Positions 16,151 through 25,076 of a stretch of 59,417 nt of DNA are shown here, piece by piece. Position 1 is the stretch's first letter; each line of letters starts with the position of its first letter. The stretch is from contig JAFYPA010000048.1 of assembly GCA_017560085.1 (NCBI GenBank), positions 1-59,417 on the forward strand. Direction: 5' to 3'. A program made the translations under genes and the position numbers. Source of the stretch: Clostridia bacterium. GTDB taxonomy: Bacteria > Bacillota > Clostridia > Oscillospirales > CAG-382. Under the pieces are notes generated by a model that saw nothing but the letters and a program-made list of their open reading frames with translations, did not search any database and was not told the DNA's origin.

Positions 16151-17434
16151 ATGAAATTCTTCAAGCCCTTTGAAATGCCCGTACCGCCCACATTCCGAAA
16201 TGCGGACTATAATATAGTCGACTTCGGAGCGATAGAAGGCGGTAAGGAAAAAATCACCGATGCCGTCCGTGCGGCAATAGAAAAATGCTCTGCCGACGGT
16301 GGCGGACGGGTAATATTCCCGAGGGGCGAATGGCTCACGGGACCGATTCACTTAAGGGACAATGTAAACCTCCACTTTGAAGAGGGATGCTATCTTCACT
16401 TCAGCAAAGACTTTGGCGACTATCTCCCCGTTGTTTTCGGAATTCTCGGCGGTAACAGATGCTATTCCGTGTCCCATTTTCTCTATGCCTACAGATGTAA
16501 GAATATCGCAATATCCGGCAAGGGTACGCTTGACGGTCACGGCGAGGCGTGGTGGTATATGAAAAAGGCACAGCCGGGTATGGAGGACCTTACCGCAAAG
16601 GGCAGAATACTTGCCCCTATGTCCGAGCGTGTTTACGACAAGCCCGAGGACGGCGTAAGACCGAGAATGCTTCAGTTTGTGGAATGCGAAAATGTTCTTA
16701 TCGAGGACGTAACAATGAAAAACAGCCCCTCGTGGACTGTGCATCCCGCCTGGTGCAAGAACATCACCGTCAGAAATCTCATCATAAGAAACCCCTTCGA
16801 CTCACCCAACACCGATGGTGTAAACTTCGACTCCTGCAAGAGAGGACTTATCGAGGGCATTGATGTTGAAACGGGTGACGATATGTGCTGTCTTAAGGCA
16901 GGCAAGGATCAGGACGCGTGGGATGTGGGTGTCCCCTGTGAGGATATAGTTATCCGTAACTGCAAGGGGGGACTTGGGAACGGCGGTCACGGAGGCATCA
17001 CAATCGGAAGCGAAACAAGTGCCTGCATAAAGAACGCATACATCCACGACTGCGAGCTGGGCACTCTCTACTACGCCGTAAGAATGAAGTCCATGAAGGG
17101 CAGAGGCGGATATGTTGAGAATATTGACTTTGAGAATATCACCATAAGGAACGCAACCAAAACTCCCATTTCAATCACTCTCAGATACACGGGCGAGCCT
17201 CTTGACGACCAGTCAAAGCCCATAGAAAATATGCCCGAGTTCCGCAATATCTCCGTGGAAAACCTGCGCTGTGACAGCAGTGATGTCGCAATGGATATCT
17301 GCGGGGAGAGGGGATACGACATAAAGAACGTAAGCCTTTCGGATATCTCCATCAACTCCCGAAGGTGCGCAACGCTTGAAAATGTAAGCGGAATCAATAT
17401 GTCGAATGTAAAGGTCGACTGCATAATCAAATAA
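16151..17434 (+). CDS. Glycoside hydrolase family 28 (polygalacturonase)
   Basis: The 427-aa protein is a complete GH28 domain. It has an N-terminal YNIVDFGAIEGGK, the catalytic-site motifs NTDG (about 220), GDD (about 242), GHGG (about 280) and RMK (about 311, in place of the common RIK), and the expected beta-helix repeats. GH28 enzymes hydrolyse alpha-1,4-galacturonic acid linkages in pectin or related rhamnogalacturonan. No signal peptide is present, so it probably acts on oligosaccharides taken up into the cytoplasm. It shares an operon with the upstream esterase and is followed by a terminator and then an SLH/beta-helix surface protein. Confidence 0.92.
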   Translation: MKFFKPFEMPVPPTFRNADYNIVDFGAIEGGKEKITDAVRAAIEKCSADGGGRVIFPRGEWLTGPIHLRDNVNLHFEEGCYLHFSKDFGDYLPVVFGILGGNRCYSVSHFLYAYRCKNIAISGKGTLDGHGEAWWYMKKAQPGMEDLTAKGRILAPMSERVYDKPEDGVRPRMLQFVECENVLIEDVTMKNSPSWTVHPAWCKNITVRNLIIRNPFDSPNTDGVNFDSCKRGLIEGIDVETGDDMCCLKAGKDQDAWDVGVPCEDIVIRNCKGGLGNGGHGGITIGSETSACIKNAYIHDCELGTLYYAVRMKSMKGRGGYVENIDFENITIRNATKTPISITLRYTGEPLDDQSKPIENMPEFRNISVENLRCDSSDVAMDICGERGYDIKNVSLSDISINSRRCATLENVSGINMSNVKVDCIIK

Positions 17435-17440
17435 AGAATT

Positions 17441-17471
17441 GCACCCTCGGAAAAAACGGGGGTGTATTTTT
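17441..17471 (+). terminator. Terminator after GH28 gene
   Basis: CACCC (17442-17446) pairs with GGGTG (17460-17464), extended inward by three pairs around an A-rich loop, followed by ATTTTT. Confidence 0.7.
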
Positions 17472-17501
17472 ATGCTTCCTCGATTAGTTTACGAAATATT
17501 A

Positions 17502-17530
17502 TTGACTTTACGCTCTTCGGATGTTATACT
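17502..17530 (+). promoter_or_regulatory. Sigma-A promoter for SLH/beta-helix protein 2
   Basis: TTGACT (17502-17507), 17-bp spacer, TATACT (17525-17530). It falls inside a longer open frame, which argues for the start at 17585. Confidence 0.7.
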
Positions 17531-17584
17531 GTTATTTGTAAAAATGTGTATTTATCTCATCTCATATATCTGAAAGGAAGTCCT

Positions 17585-20500
17585 ATGAAAAAGCTTATAT
17601 GTCTTATTTTGTCGGTGATGCTTACAGCCTCACTCTTTGTCGTAACATTTAATCCCTCCGCGGCGGGGACTCCCGATGTTAACGGAATGTTTTTTGCAAA
17701 CTTTTCAAACTCAAGCGTTCCCGTGTATGACGGACTTAAAAATTCAAAAACCGCATCTCTCAATAACGATGCAACCGTGTCCTCCTATAAGGCAACGCTT
17801 GTAACACCTACTCCCGACAAAAATCAGGACGACCCGATTGTCATTCGTCACAGCTCTGTGCCGAAGCTTTCCGTTGAAATGGAGAATCTCCGCTATATAA
17901 GGTACTATTGCTACTACGGCTCCTACGGTATGCCCGGCTACACAACCTACGACGACAGAGCAAAGCTTGTCATAAAGCAGTCGGACTTTAACCTTGCAAA
18001 GGAATGCACCGTATATTCCATGGACAAAATCGTTCCCGATGAATGGAATTATATTACCTTCGATGTGGGCGAGGTGCTCAACAGCCACATCCTTGAGGGC
18101 GGAGTGCTTCCCGAAATGGAATTTTATCCCTTCGGCAACACTCCCTCAAAGGAGCTTTCGGAAAAGGACAGCATCGCATTTCTTCAGATGTTCCTTCTTG
18201 CGAAGGGCAGTACCACCGCACAGTCCGCAGTCTTAAACGGAAACCTTGTGCATAAGTACCCGATATACTTCGTGCCCGGCAGAGCCGAGTGCGAGGGCGA
18301 AATGGAAACAATGTATGTAAAGCCCGGTGAGACATTTATTCTCCCCGAGTGCGAATTCACCCGTGAGGGCTATGAATTCTTAAACTGGATATGCTCCTAC
18401 GGTGCGGGCGTCTACTATCCCGGTGACGAATACAGCACCTCCACCTTCAGCTATAACGGCACGGTGGGCATAGAAACGGGACACAGATATTTCTTTGCCA
18501 ACTGGAAGCCCATAAAGAGCGGCGATGAAATCACCACCCATCCCGATATAGCTGTTGCGGGCTACTCCGAATATTGGGGCGGTCTTGTAAAGCCTGCGGC
18601 ACAGACCTATGCATATACCTATGCGGATGTCTATAAAAACTACGAATTCGACGGCGTAAATACTCTCCGACTCGTTTTTAACCCCGACGACAAGGATGCG
18701 GCAAGAGTAATAAACCTCGACGGACATCAGTACAATAAGATTCCGCTGGATATTCTCCATTACTCCTACCTTGCAATTCCGTACTATTACAAGACGGACA
18801 GAGATTCCTCTCCCTACGACCCGCCGAAGTGGTCCTTCCTTCCGGGAAACACAAAAGCTCTGAGTAAAAGCGTGACGATAAGCGCAAGCTCGGGCAGACT
18901 CAAGACAAATCAGTGGGGCGTTATGGTATTCAAGTTTGATTTCAATAAGGACTATACGCTGTATAAAAATCTCAATCCTGACAGTACAACCACATTTGTA
19001 AATCAATGTCATTTCAATCCCTTCGGCACAATCAGTACCGTTACAAGCAAGGCGTGTGCATATGCATCCACAATGATATACGGCGACGAGCTTTACCTCG
19101 GTAACTTCATATTTATGAAGGATATTCCCAAGACCGACCTCGTGCTGGAAAAGGGCTACATCAACGGCTACGAGGACGGCACATTCAGACCTAACGAAAG
19201 CCTTACAAACGCCGAGGCAGCCGTTCTTCTCGCAAAGGGAATGGGCGTGGCAATGATTGACGACGACGCCTATTCAACCTCCTACACGGATATAAAATCC
19301 TCCGACTACGACTGGTGTCGTCCCTATGTAGCATACCTTGAAAGCAAGGGCGTTCTTTCGGGCGGAGGTAAGTTCAACCCCTCGGAGGGCATAAGAAAAT
19401 CCGAGTTCACAAAGCAGCTTATAAAGGCAAAATCGGGCATTGCCGACAACGGCTCCGACTACACGGGCGAAAGCAAGGTAAAGCTCCTTACCCGTGCCGA
19501 GGCGGTAAACCTCATAAATTCCCTTTATAAAAACAAGACACCGTCCGAAACAAAAACGGCAGATACTCTTTTCAAGGACGTAACAAAGGGACAGTGGTAT
19601 TATTCGGATATTCTCACCGCATCCCGAGATACACTTGCATATACCGACAGAAGCGGTAAAACACAGCTTCTGGACGCTCTCGGAAAGGCGGAGAAAATAG
19701 AAAACACAAGCCACGGTGTATCAGAGGAGCTGATAGAAATCGGCGACGAATACCTTGCAGACCTTGAAGGCTACACCAACGAGAGAATTGCGCAGATTCG
19801 TGCAACCGAGTCACAGTATTCCGTAAAGGACGGCGGTAAAATAGTGTACGTTTCCTCTTCAATGGGGTCATTTGACGGCGGTGACAGTGAGGATAATCCG
19901 CTGTATGTTAAAACTCTTAACGAGGCATCGGATGTGTCTCTGAATCCGGGCGATGTTATGCTGTTCAGACGAGGCGATACCTTCCGCGGAATCCTCAATA
20001 CCACCGCGGGCGTAACCTACTCCGCATACGGTGTCGGAGACAAGCCCATTTTCACACGCTCCCCCGAAAACGGAAGCGGTACAAAGAAGTGGACACTCGA
20101 ATACTCTGACGACAGCGGAAAGAAAATCTGGAAATACTACGACGAATCCTACATCGATGTGGGAGGTATAAACCTTTTTGATATCAGCGGCGAAAATACC
20201 GTTGCATACAAGGAGGTACCAAGCTCCATAGACGGCAAATTCTGGGTAAGAGGCTACAAGCCGGGCGAGAATTCCGCATATCCCGACGGTATAGAATTCG
20301 ACTACATAGAACAGCTCGACCACGACCTTGAATTCTTCCATAAGGCTGATTCCCGATACTCAAATTACAATCATGTAAACATAGGCACAAACAAAGCCCC
20401 CGAGCTCGGAAGCTCAACGGGACCCGTATATCTCAGATGCGACAAGGGTAACCCCGGTACGCTCTATTCACAGATTGAATTCAACCTTCGCTCCAACTGT

Positions 20501-21352
20501 ATTGCTGTCGGAAGCAACAATAATGTAACTGTGGATAACATCTGCATTAAGTTCTTCGGCTCTCACGGTGTAGGTGCGGGTAATGTCAACAATCTTAAGG
20601 TAACAAACTGTGAAATCGGCTGGGGTGGCGGTGCAATCCAGAACTATCAGACAGCCGCCAACTATTCAAATCCCGGTCATGTTGTAAGATACGGCAACGG
20701 CATAGAAATCTACGGCGGATGCGGTAACTACACTATAGACAACTGCTATGTATACCAGATATACGATGCAGGCATAACCCATCAGGTTTCGGGACACTCC
20801 AACGGTAACTACCTTATGGAAAACGTAATTTACACCAACAACGTACTTACCGACTGTATCTACAACATTGAATACTTCCTTACGCAGAACAACACAAAGA
20901 ACGCAGACGGTACGCTTCCCTTGTACGAAAGAATAATGGACAATGTACTTTTCGAGGGCAACATCTGCCGCAGAGCGGGCTACGGCTGGGGAGTACAGCG
21001 TCCCGACGGAAACGTTCCGTCAAACATCAGAGGCTGGGGTACTCATAACCTCACCAACAAATACGTCATCAGAAACAACATCTTCGACAGATGCGTAGAC
21101 TTCAAGAACTCCACAAACGACTTCACGGTTTCGATAGGCTCAGCCTTTGAAACAGCGCTTCCTTATTTTGAAGACAATATCTTCGTTCAGGTCCCCGGAA
21201 GAACACTTCTCGGCTTCGGAACGACATCGAACTACGGCTGTAACATCAATGCAGAGGCACTTCTTGAAAGCTTCGGCGGTGTAGGAAACAAGGTTTACTT
21301 TGTAACCGACGACCAGGCGGAGGCATCGACTAAGGTGCAGTGGAGAAACTGA
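17585..21352 (+). CDS. SLH-anchored surface protein with C-terminal parallel beta-helix (paralogue 2)
   Basis: This 1255-aa protein begins with a signal peptide (MKKLICLILSVMLTASLFVV). Next comes a ~170-aa module ending MEFYPFG...IAFLQMFLL, a Listeria-Bacteroides repeat at about 225-308, and a second module ending HFNPFG...YLGNFIFM. SLH motifs lie at about 520-670 (GYINGYEDGTFRPNESLTNAEA, FKDVTKGQWYYSD). A linker NERIAQIRATESQYSV leads into the beta-helix at about 752 (YVSSSMGSFDGGD). The GDD/ND opening of the other paralogues is replaced here by a diverged GSFDGGDSEDN loop. AAAGGAAG precedes the ATG. It follows a GH28/esterase operon, which fits a role in pectin-type substrate handling at the cell surface (inference). 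Confidence 0.88.
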   Translation: MKKLICLILSVMLTASLFVVTFNPSAAGTPDVNGMFFANFSNSSVPVYDGLKNSKTASLNNDATVSSYKATLVTPTPDKNQDDPIVIRHSSVPKLSVEMENLRYIRYYCYYGSYGMPGYTTYDDRAKLVIKQSDFNLAKECTVYSMDKIVPDEWNYITFDVGEVLNSHILEGGVLPEMEFYPFGNTPSKELSEKDSIAFLQMFLLAKGSTTAQSAVLNGNLVHKYPIYFVPGRAECEGEMETMYVKPGETFILPECEFTREGYEFLNWICSYGAGVYYPGDEYSTSTFSYNGTVGIETGHRYFFANWKPIKSGDEITTHPDIAVAGYSEYWGGLVKPAAQTYAYTYADVYKNYEFDGVNTLRLVFNPDDKDAARVINLDGHQYNKIPLDILHYSYLAIPYYYKTDRDSSPYDPPKWSFLPGNTKALSKSVTISASSGRLKTNQWGVMVFKFDFNKDYTLYKNLNPDSTTTFVNQCHFNPFGTISTVTSKACAYASTMIYGDELYLGNFIFMKDIPKTDLVLEKGYINGYEDGTFRPNESLTNAEAAVLLAKGMGVAMIDDDAYSTSYTDIKSSDYDWCRPYVAYLESKGVLSGGGKFNPSEGIRKSEFTKQLIKAKSGIADNGSDYTGESKVKLLTRAEAVNLINSLYKNKTPSETKTADTLFKDVTKGQWYYSDILTASRDTLAYTDRSGKTQLLDALGKAEKIENTSHGVSEELIEIGDEYLADLEGYTNERIAQIRATESQYSVKDGGKIVYVSSSMGSFDGGDSEDNPLYVKTLNEASDVSLNPGDVMLFRRGDTFRGILNTTAGVTYSAYGVGDKPIFTRSPENGSGTKKWTLEYSDDSGKKIWKYYDESYIDVGGINLFDISGENTVAYKEVPSSIDGKFWVRGYKPGENSAYPDGIEFDYIEQLDHDLEFFHKADSRYSNYNHVNIGTNKAPELGSSTGPVYLRCDKGNPGTLYSQIEFNLRSNCIAVGSNNNVTVDNICIKFFGSHGVGAGNVNNLKVTNCEIGWGGGAIQNYQTAANYSNPGHVVRYGNGIEIYGGCGNYTIDNCYVYQIYDAGITHQVSGHSNGNYLMENVIYTNNVLTDCIYNIEYFLTQNNTKNADGTLPLYERIMDNVLFEGNICRRAGYGWGVQRPDGNVPSNIRGWGTHNLTNKYVIRNNIFDRCVDFKNSTNDFTVSIGSAFETALPYFEDNIFVQVPGRTLLGFGTTSNYGCNINAEALLESFGGVGNKVYFVTDDQAEASTKVQWRN

Positions 21353-21363
21353 CGGAAAAGATT

Positions 21364-21608
21364 AGTGAATAGTGAAGAGTGAAGAGTGAAGAGTTAATGA
21401 GGATTTCCGCACCATGCTTTGGCGATAAGCTGAGGCTTGGATGGCGGAAATCTTCTTTTTTTATTTAAAAATATACGGTTTTAAAAATATACGGCAACAA
21501 AAATCCCTCGGCAAAGCCCAAACACTTCACCGAGGAAATTTAATTTCAATTGAAGATTGCGAAGCAATCAACCACAACTATTCACTATTAACTATTCACT
21601 CTTCACTA
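21364..21608. repeat. Heptamer/hairpin intergenic element, copy 2 (AGTGAAT type)
   Basis: The left array (21364-21393) has AGTGAAT and AGTGAAG units; the right array (21578-21608) has their reverse complements. Inside are a 9-bp stem, GATTTCCGC (21402-21410) with GCGGAAATC (21444-21452), around a ~33-nt loop, and a compact hairpin GATTGC-GAA-GCAATC (21555-21569). The element fills the gap between the SLH gene and the convergent aldolase gene. Confidence 0.75.
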
Positions 21609-21617
21609 CCCGGTTTC

Positions 21618-22445
21618 TTACTTGGAGAACATTCTGATCGCGTTCTCAATGTCAGCCTGAATAGCTTCCTTTGCAACTGTTGCAATGTCGTGGAAGAAGG
21701 TTGTGTCCTTCATTGCCGCAACTGCTGTGCCTGCCGCCTTTGCGCTGTAGGTGTAGTAGTTAATCTTGCGGATACCTCTTTCGATAACCTTCTTGTAGTC
21801 CTCCTCGGATACACCGCTTCCGCCGTGCATTACAAGCGGAATGTCGAGAAGCTCGTTGATCTTTTCAAGTCTCGGGAAGTCAAGCTTGGGTGTCTTGAGG
21901 TAAAGACCGTGAGCCGTACCGAATGCACACGCAAGTGCGTCGATACCTGTGTTTTCGGAGAAAATCTTTGCCTGCTCGGGGTCTGTGTAAACGCTGTCGC
22001 CGCCTTCTCCTCCGGATTCTCTTGCACCCATGGAGCCCATTTCAGCCTCAACGCTCGCACCGTATCTTGCGGCAAGCTCAACGGCTACGCAGGTGTTTGC
22101 ATAGTTTTCCTCGGGGGAAAGCTCGCTTCCGTCATACATTACGGATGTAAAGCCGATGTCAAGAGCCTGCTTAACATATGCAAGGTCTGTACCGTGGTCA
22201 AGGTGAACACATACGGGAACCTTTGCCTTGTCTGCCATTAGAAGCATAATTTCGCCGATGTAGTCAAGTCTTACCAGCTTCATTTCCTCGTGTACCTGAG
22301 CGTGCATAATGATTACGGGCATATTTGTCTTTTCAGCCGCATCGAGAATCGCAAGAAGGCTTTCGAGGTTGGGTGTGTTGAACGCACCGATGGCAATCTT
22401 CTTTGCTTCTGCGATTTTGAGAATTTCCTTAAGTGATACTAACAT
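21618..22445 (-). CDS. Class II (zinc) ketose-bisphosphate aldolase
   Basis: The 275-aa protein is a fructose-bisphosphate-aldolase class II family member. The zinc ligands include His84 in HLDHG (81-85), a Glu in EAEMGSMG, a His in FGTAHG and His in MHGGSG. The phosphate-binding region GIRKINYYT is also present. Family members cleave fructose-, tagatose- or other ketose-phosphates to DHAP and an aldehyde. It is the last gene of a catabolic cluster with an isomerase, an FGGY kinase and a DUF4432 epimerase, so it probably cleaves the phosphorylated product of that pathway rather than acting in glycolysis (inference). ACGGAGG precedes the ATG. Confidence 0.88.
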   Translation of the reverse strand: MLVSLKEILKIAEAKKIAIGAFNTPNLESLLAILDAAEKTNMPVIIMHAQVHEEMKLVRLDYIGEIMLLMADKAKVPVCVHLDHGTDLAYVKQALDIGFTSVMYDGSELSPEENYANTCVAVELAARYGASVEAEMGSMGARESGGEGGDSVYTDPEQAKIFSENTGIDALACAFGTAHGLYLKTPKLDFPRLEKINELLDIPLVMHGGSGVSEEDYKKVIERGIRKINYYTYSAKAAGTAVAAMKDTTFFHDIATVAKEAIQADIENAIRMFSK

Positions 22446-22485
22446 AGTAGCCTCCGTATTTTATAAAAATTTAATTTTAAACCTT

Positions 22486-23445
22486 TTATTCTTCTATCCT
22501 GATTGTGATAGTCTGACTTGCACTTTCTCCGCTCGCAAGGAACTTTAAAAGCTTCTTCTCGCGAAGCACATCTCTTCCGTCGGGAGTGCAGTTACCCGGC
22601 TCAAGACCGAGAACATAGTCGCCCGCACCCATCATCTTCCATTCCGTGAAGAAGGGCAATTCCCTTGTGTCGTAATTTATGGAAAGACCTACCTTCACAT
22701 CGGGGTTGTAAATCTTGACACAGCCCTCTGTTACGTCAAAGTAGTAGCACTGCTCCTCAAATCCCGCCTGAGGCTTTTCCATACAAAGAGCATTTTCGAT
22801 GCCCTCTGCCGCTCTGTCGTTTCTGGGAGTGATGCCCTTGTTGGGAACAGTCACAACCGCATTTTCCGAGAGAAGCGGATAGCCCATATTGAAATGATAA
22901 AGAATCATATAAGGACTTTCCTCAAAGCCGATGTTGGTAACCGTGTCCCTGATTGTAAATTCGTTTTTGTCAAGAGGAAGCGTGTATTCACGGACGAGTA
23001 CAAGCTTGTGTGAGAAGAGAGTCGCATCTCTTACCGTAAGCTTAATGTGAAGCGCACCGTCCTGTTCGTAATACATAACATTCTCCGCGGGAGTGTTTCC
23101 GATAGTGCCGTGAAGAGGAAGCACCTCGCCACCGTCCTCGCAGGGAGAGCCGACCGCACAAAGACCGCAGGTCGTAAGGAAGCCCGCAGTGAACGAGCCG
23201 AGGAAGCCCGCACCCTTGTTGTCGTAATATTCGGGAGCAACATATCCGCAAGGGGAGAAGAATCCGAGATTTATGCCCTTGTAGGAAAGCCTCGGAATGT
23301 CACCGCATCTGTCTGCGGAAACCGTAAGCATAAGTCCCTTGCCGTTGTTTGCCTGAAGTAGGCGCATACCCTCAGCCTTGCCGCCGCAAAGTCTCATTTC
23401 CTCAATGCCGTAAAGCTGTGAGGGGTGACCGATGTATTTGTTCAT
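22486..23445 (-). CDS. DUF4432 / aldose 1-epimerase-like protein
   Basis: This 319-aa protein matches the DUF4432 branch of the galactose-mutarotase fold: SADRCGDIPRLSYKGINLGFFSP near the N terminus, PLHGTIGNTPAENV (a conserved His), YHFNMGYPLLSE and a C-terminal LGLEPGNCTPDGR. Such proteins are often found beside sugar isomerases and kinases and probably interconvert sugar anomers or epimers. The start overlaps the kinase stop (TAATG), so the two are translationally coupled. No signal peptide is visible. The exact sugar is unknown. Confidence 0.82.
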   Translation of the reverse strand: MNKYIGHPSQLYGIEEMRLCGGKAEGMRLLQANNGKGLMLTVSADRCGDIPRLSYKGINLGFFSPCGYVAPEYYDNKGAGFLGSFTAGFLTTCGLCAVGSPCEDGGEVLPLHGTIGNTPAENVMYYEQDGALHIKLTVRDATLFSHKLVLVREYTLPLDKNEFTIRDTVTNIGFEESPYMILYHFNMGYPLLSENAVVTVPNKGITPRNDRAAEGIENALCMEKPQAGFEEQCYYFDVTEGCVKIYNPDVKVGLSINYDTRELPFFTEWKMMGAGDYVLGLEPGNCTPDGRDVLREKKLLKFLASGESASQTITIRIEE

Positions 23446-24854
23446 TATCTCAGCTCCTTTGCGATTTTGTACATCCTTCTGTACTTTTCGAAAATTTCCG
23501 AGTAAGCCGCGTGCTTTTCGGCATTCGGCTCGTAGGTCTTGCCAATCTTGATGTATATTTCGGAAGCAGACTTCAACGACTCAAATGCACCTACGGCACA
23601 GCCCGTAATCATAATAGCACCGAGAGTACCAACCTCGGGAGCATCAATAACCGTTATGGGCATACCGAGAACATCCGCCTTGACCTGAAGCCATACGGGA
23701 CTCTTTGAGCCACCGCCCGTAGCGAACATCTTCTTGGGGTTGATGCCGAAATCACAAAGAGCTTCCATATTGGTTCTCATCTCATATGCAACACCCTCCA
23801 TAACAGCCTTGTATATGTCATACTTGCTTGTTTCGAGAGTTACATTCGCAATAAGAGCCTTTGCCTCTGCATCCATATAGGGAGTCGCCGCACCCGCAAA
23901 GTGGGGAAGCACCATAACGCTTGAGCACTTGTCGCTGACGCTTGCATCGAGAGCGGAATACTTTTCGTCCTTTGCAAAGTTGTCTCTGAACCACTTGAGC
24001 GAAGCACCGCCCGTGAATGAGAATGCATAGCAGACATAGTTGCCGTCAAAGTAGGGGATAAAGGGGAAGCCGTGGTCGCAGGTGGTAAGGTCGTCGGGAA
24101 TGCTTTCGAATACGGGAGTAATGCACTCAACCGTACCGCTTCCGTCAACGGCAACACCGGGCTCGAATGCACCCGCACCCACAGCGGAAGCAATCTGATC
24201 CTGACCGCAGACAACAATTTTTGTGTCCTTGAGTCCGAACTTATTGGAAATGCCGACCATAGTACCGCAGGGCACAGGCTTTGACATCTTTTCAATTTCG
24301 ATGCCCGCCATATCAAAAATCTCACGGCTCCATTCCTTTTTACGGATGTCGAACGCCATAGTACGGGTAGCAAGCGAGTAGTCAATGCAGGCATTACCCG
24401 TAAGAAGATAAACAACAAAGTCCTCCATAAGAAGAATCTTGTCGCACTTTTCGTAAATTTCGGGCTTGTTCTTCTTTATCCAGACAACCTTGGGAAGGCT
24501 GAACATCCCGTGAAGAGGACAGCCCGCCGTGTTCATAACGGTAGCTCTGTCAAAGGATGAAATATCCGCTCTGGGGTCGGTATAAAGCATAACATTGTCA
24601 AGCACGTTGTCGTCCTTGTCAAGAAGCACGCAGGACTCGCCGAAGGAGGTAATACCCAAAGCCTCGGGAATATTCTGTGTCTGTCCGATAATTTCCTTTA
24701 TAGCCTTGATAATCTCGTTTGCATCAATTTCATGAAGCCCGTCCGAATGAACGGAATCGTATTCCTTGTAATGATTTTCTATAAAATTACCCTTATCGTC
24801 ATAAACGGTAATCTTGCAACCGCTCGTGCCGATGTCAAGTCCGCCGATAAACAT
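23445..24854 (-). CDS. FGGY-family carbohydrate kinase
   Basis: The 469-aa protein is a full-length FGGY kinase. The N-terminal phosphate-binding segment is GLDIGTSGCKITVYD, the central domain has YSLATRTMAFDIRKKEWS and VVCGQDQIASAVGAGA, and the C-terminal ATPase part has FATGGGSKSPVWLQVKADVLGMPI. These kinases phosphorylate ketoses or polyols such as xylulose, ribulose, rhamnulose or fuculose. The neighbouring fucose/arabinose-isomerase-type gene and class II aldolase suggest a ketose as substrate. ACGGAGAA precedes the ATG. A repeat element separates it from the isomerase gene upstream. Specificity cannot be assigned from sequence alone. Confidence 0.88.
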   Translation of the reverse strand: MFIGGLDIGTSGCKITVYDDKGNFIENHYKEYDSVHSDGLHEIDANEIIKAIKEIIGQTQNIPEALGITSFGESCVLLDKDDNVLDNVMLYTDPRADISSFDRATVMNTAGCPLHGMFSLPKVVWIKKNKPEIYEKCDKILLMEDFVVYLLTGNACIDYSLATRTMAFDIRKKEWSREIFDMAGIEIEKMSKPVPCGTMVGISNKFGLKDTKIVVCGQDQIASAVGAGAFEPGVAVDGSGTVECITPVFESIPDDLTTCDHGFPFIPYFDGNYVCYAFSFTGGASLKWFRDNFAKDEKYSALDASVSDKCSSVMVLPHFAGAATPYMDAEAKALIANVTLETSKYDIYKAVMEGVAYEMRTNMEALCDFGINPKKMFATGGGSKSPVWLQVKADVLGMPITVIDAPEVGTLGAIMITGCAVGAFESLKSASEIYIKIGKTYEPNAEKHAAYSEIFEKYRRMYKIAKELR

Positions 24855-24876
24855 AGTAGTTCTCCGTTTCGTAGAA

Positions 24877-25070
24877 ATAGTGAATAGTTAAGAGTGAATA
24901 GTGAATAGTTTAGGTTAATTTGCTTCGCAAATTTTCATTTGATTAAAAATTGCAGAGTGCAGATTTTCAGGTGAATATGTTGAATTTTTGATGTACTAAT
25001 TTGAATTCAATTGAAGAAAACCGAAGGTTTTCAACATCAACTATTCACTCTTCACTATTCACTCTTCACT
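24877..25070. repeat. Heptamer/hairpin element, copy 3, inside the sugar operon
   Basis: Left array 24877-24910 (AGTGAAT units) and right inverted array 25041-25070. Hairpins are AATTTGC-TTC-GCAAATT (24917-24933) and GAAAACC-GAA-GGTTTTC (25016-25032). The copy lies entirely between the isomerase stop and the kinase ribosome site, so a co-transcript would carry it. Confidence 0.78.
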
Positions 25071-25076
25071 AAAAAA

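Noticed and set aside
21441..22241. 266-aa plus-strand frame over the aldolase gene
   Set aside because: It starts within the repeat element and runs antisense to a class II aldolase with all metal ligands.
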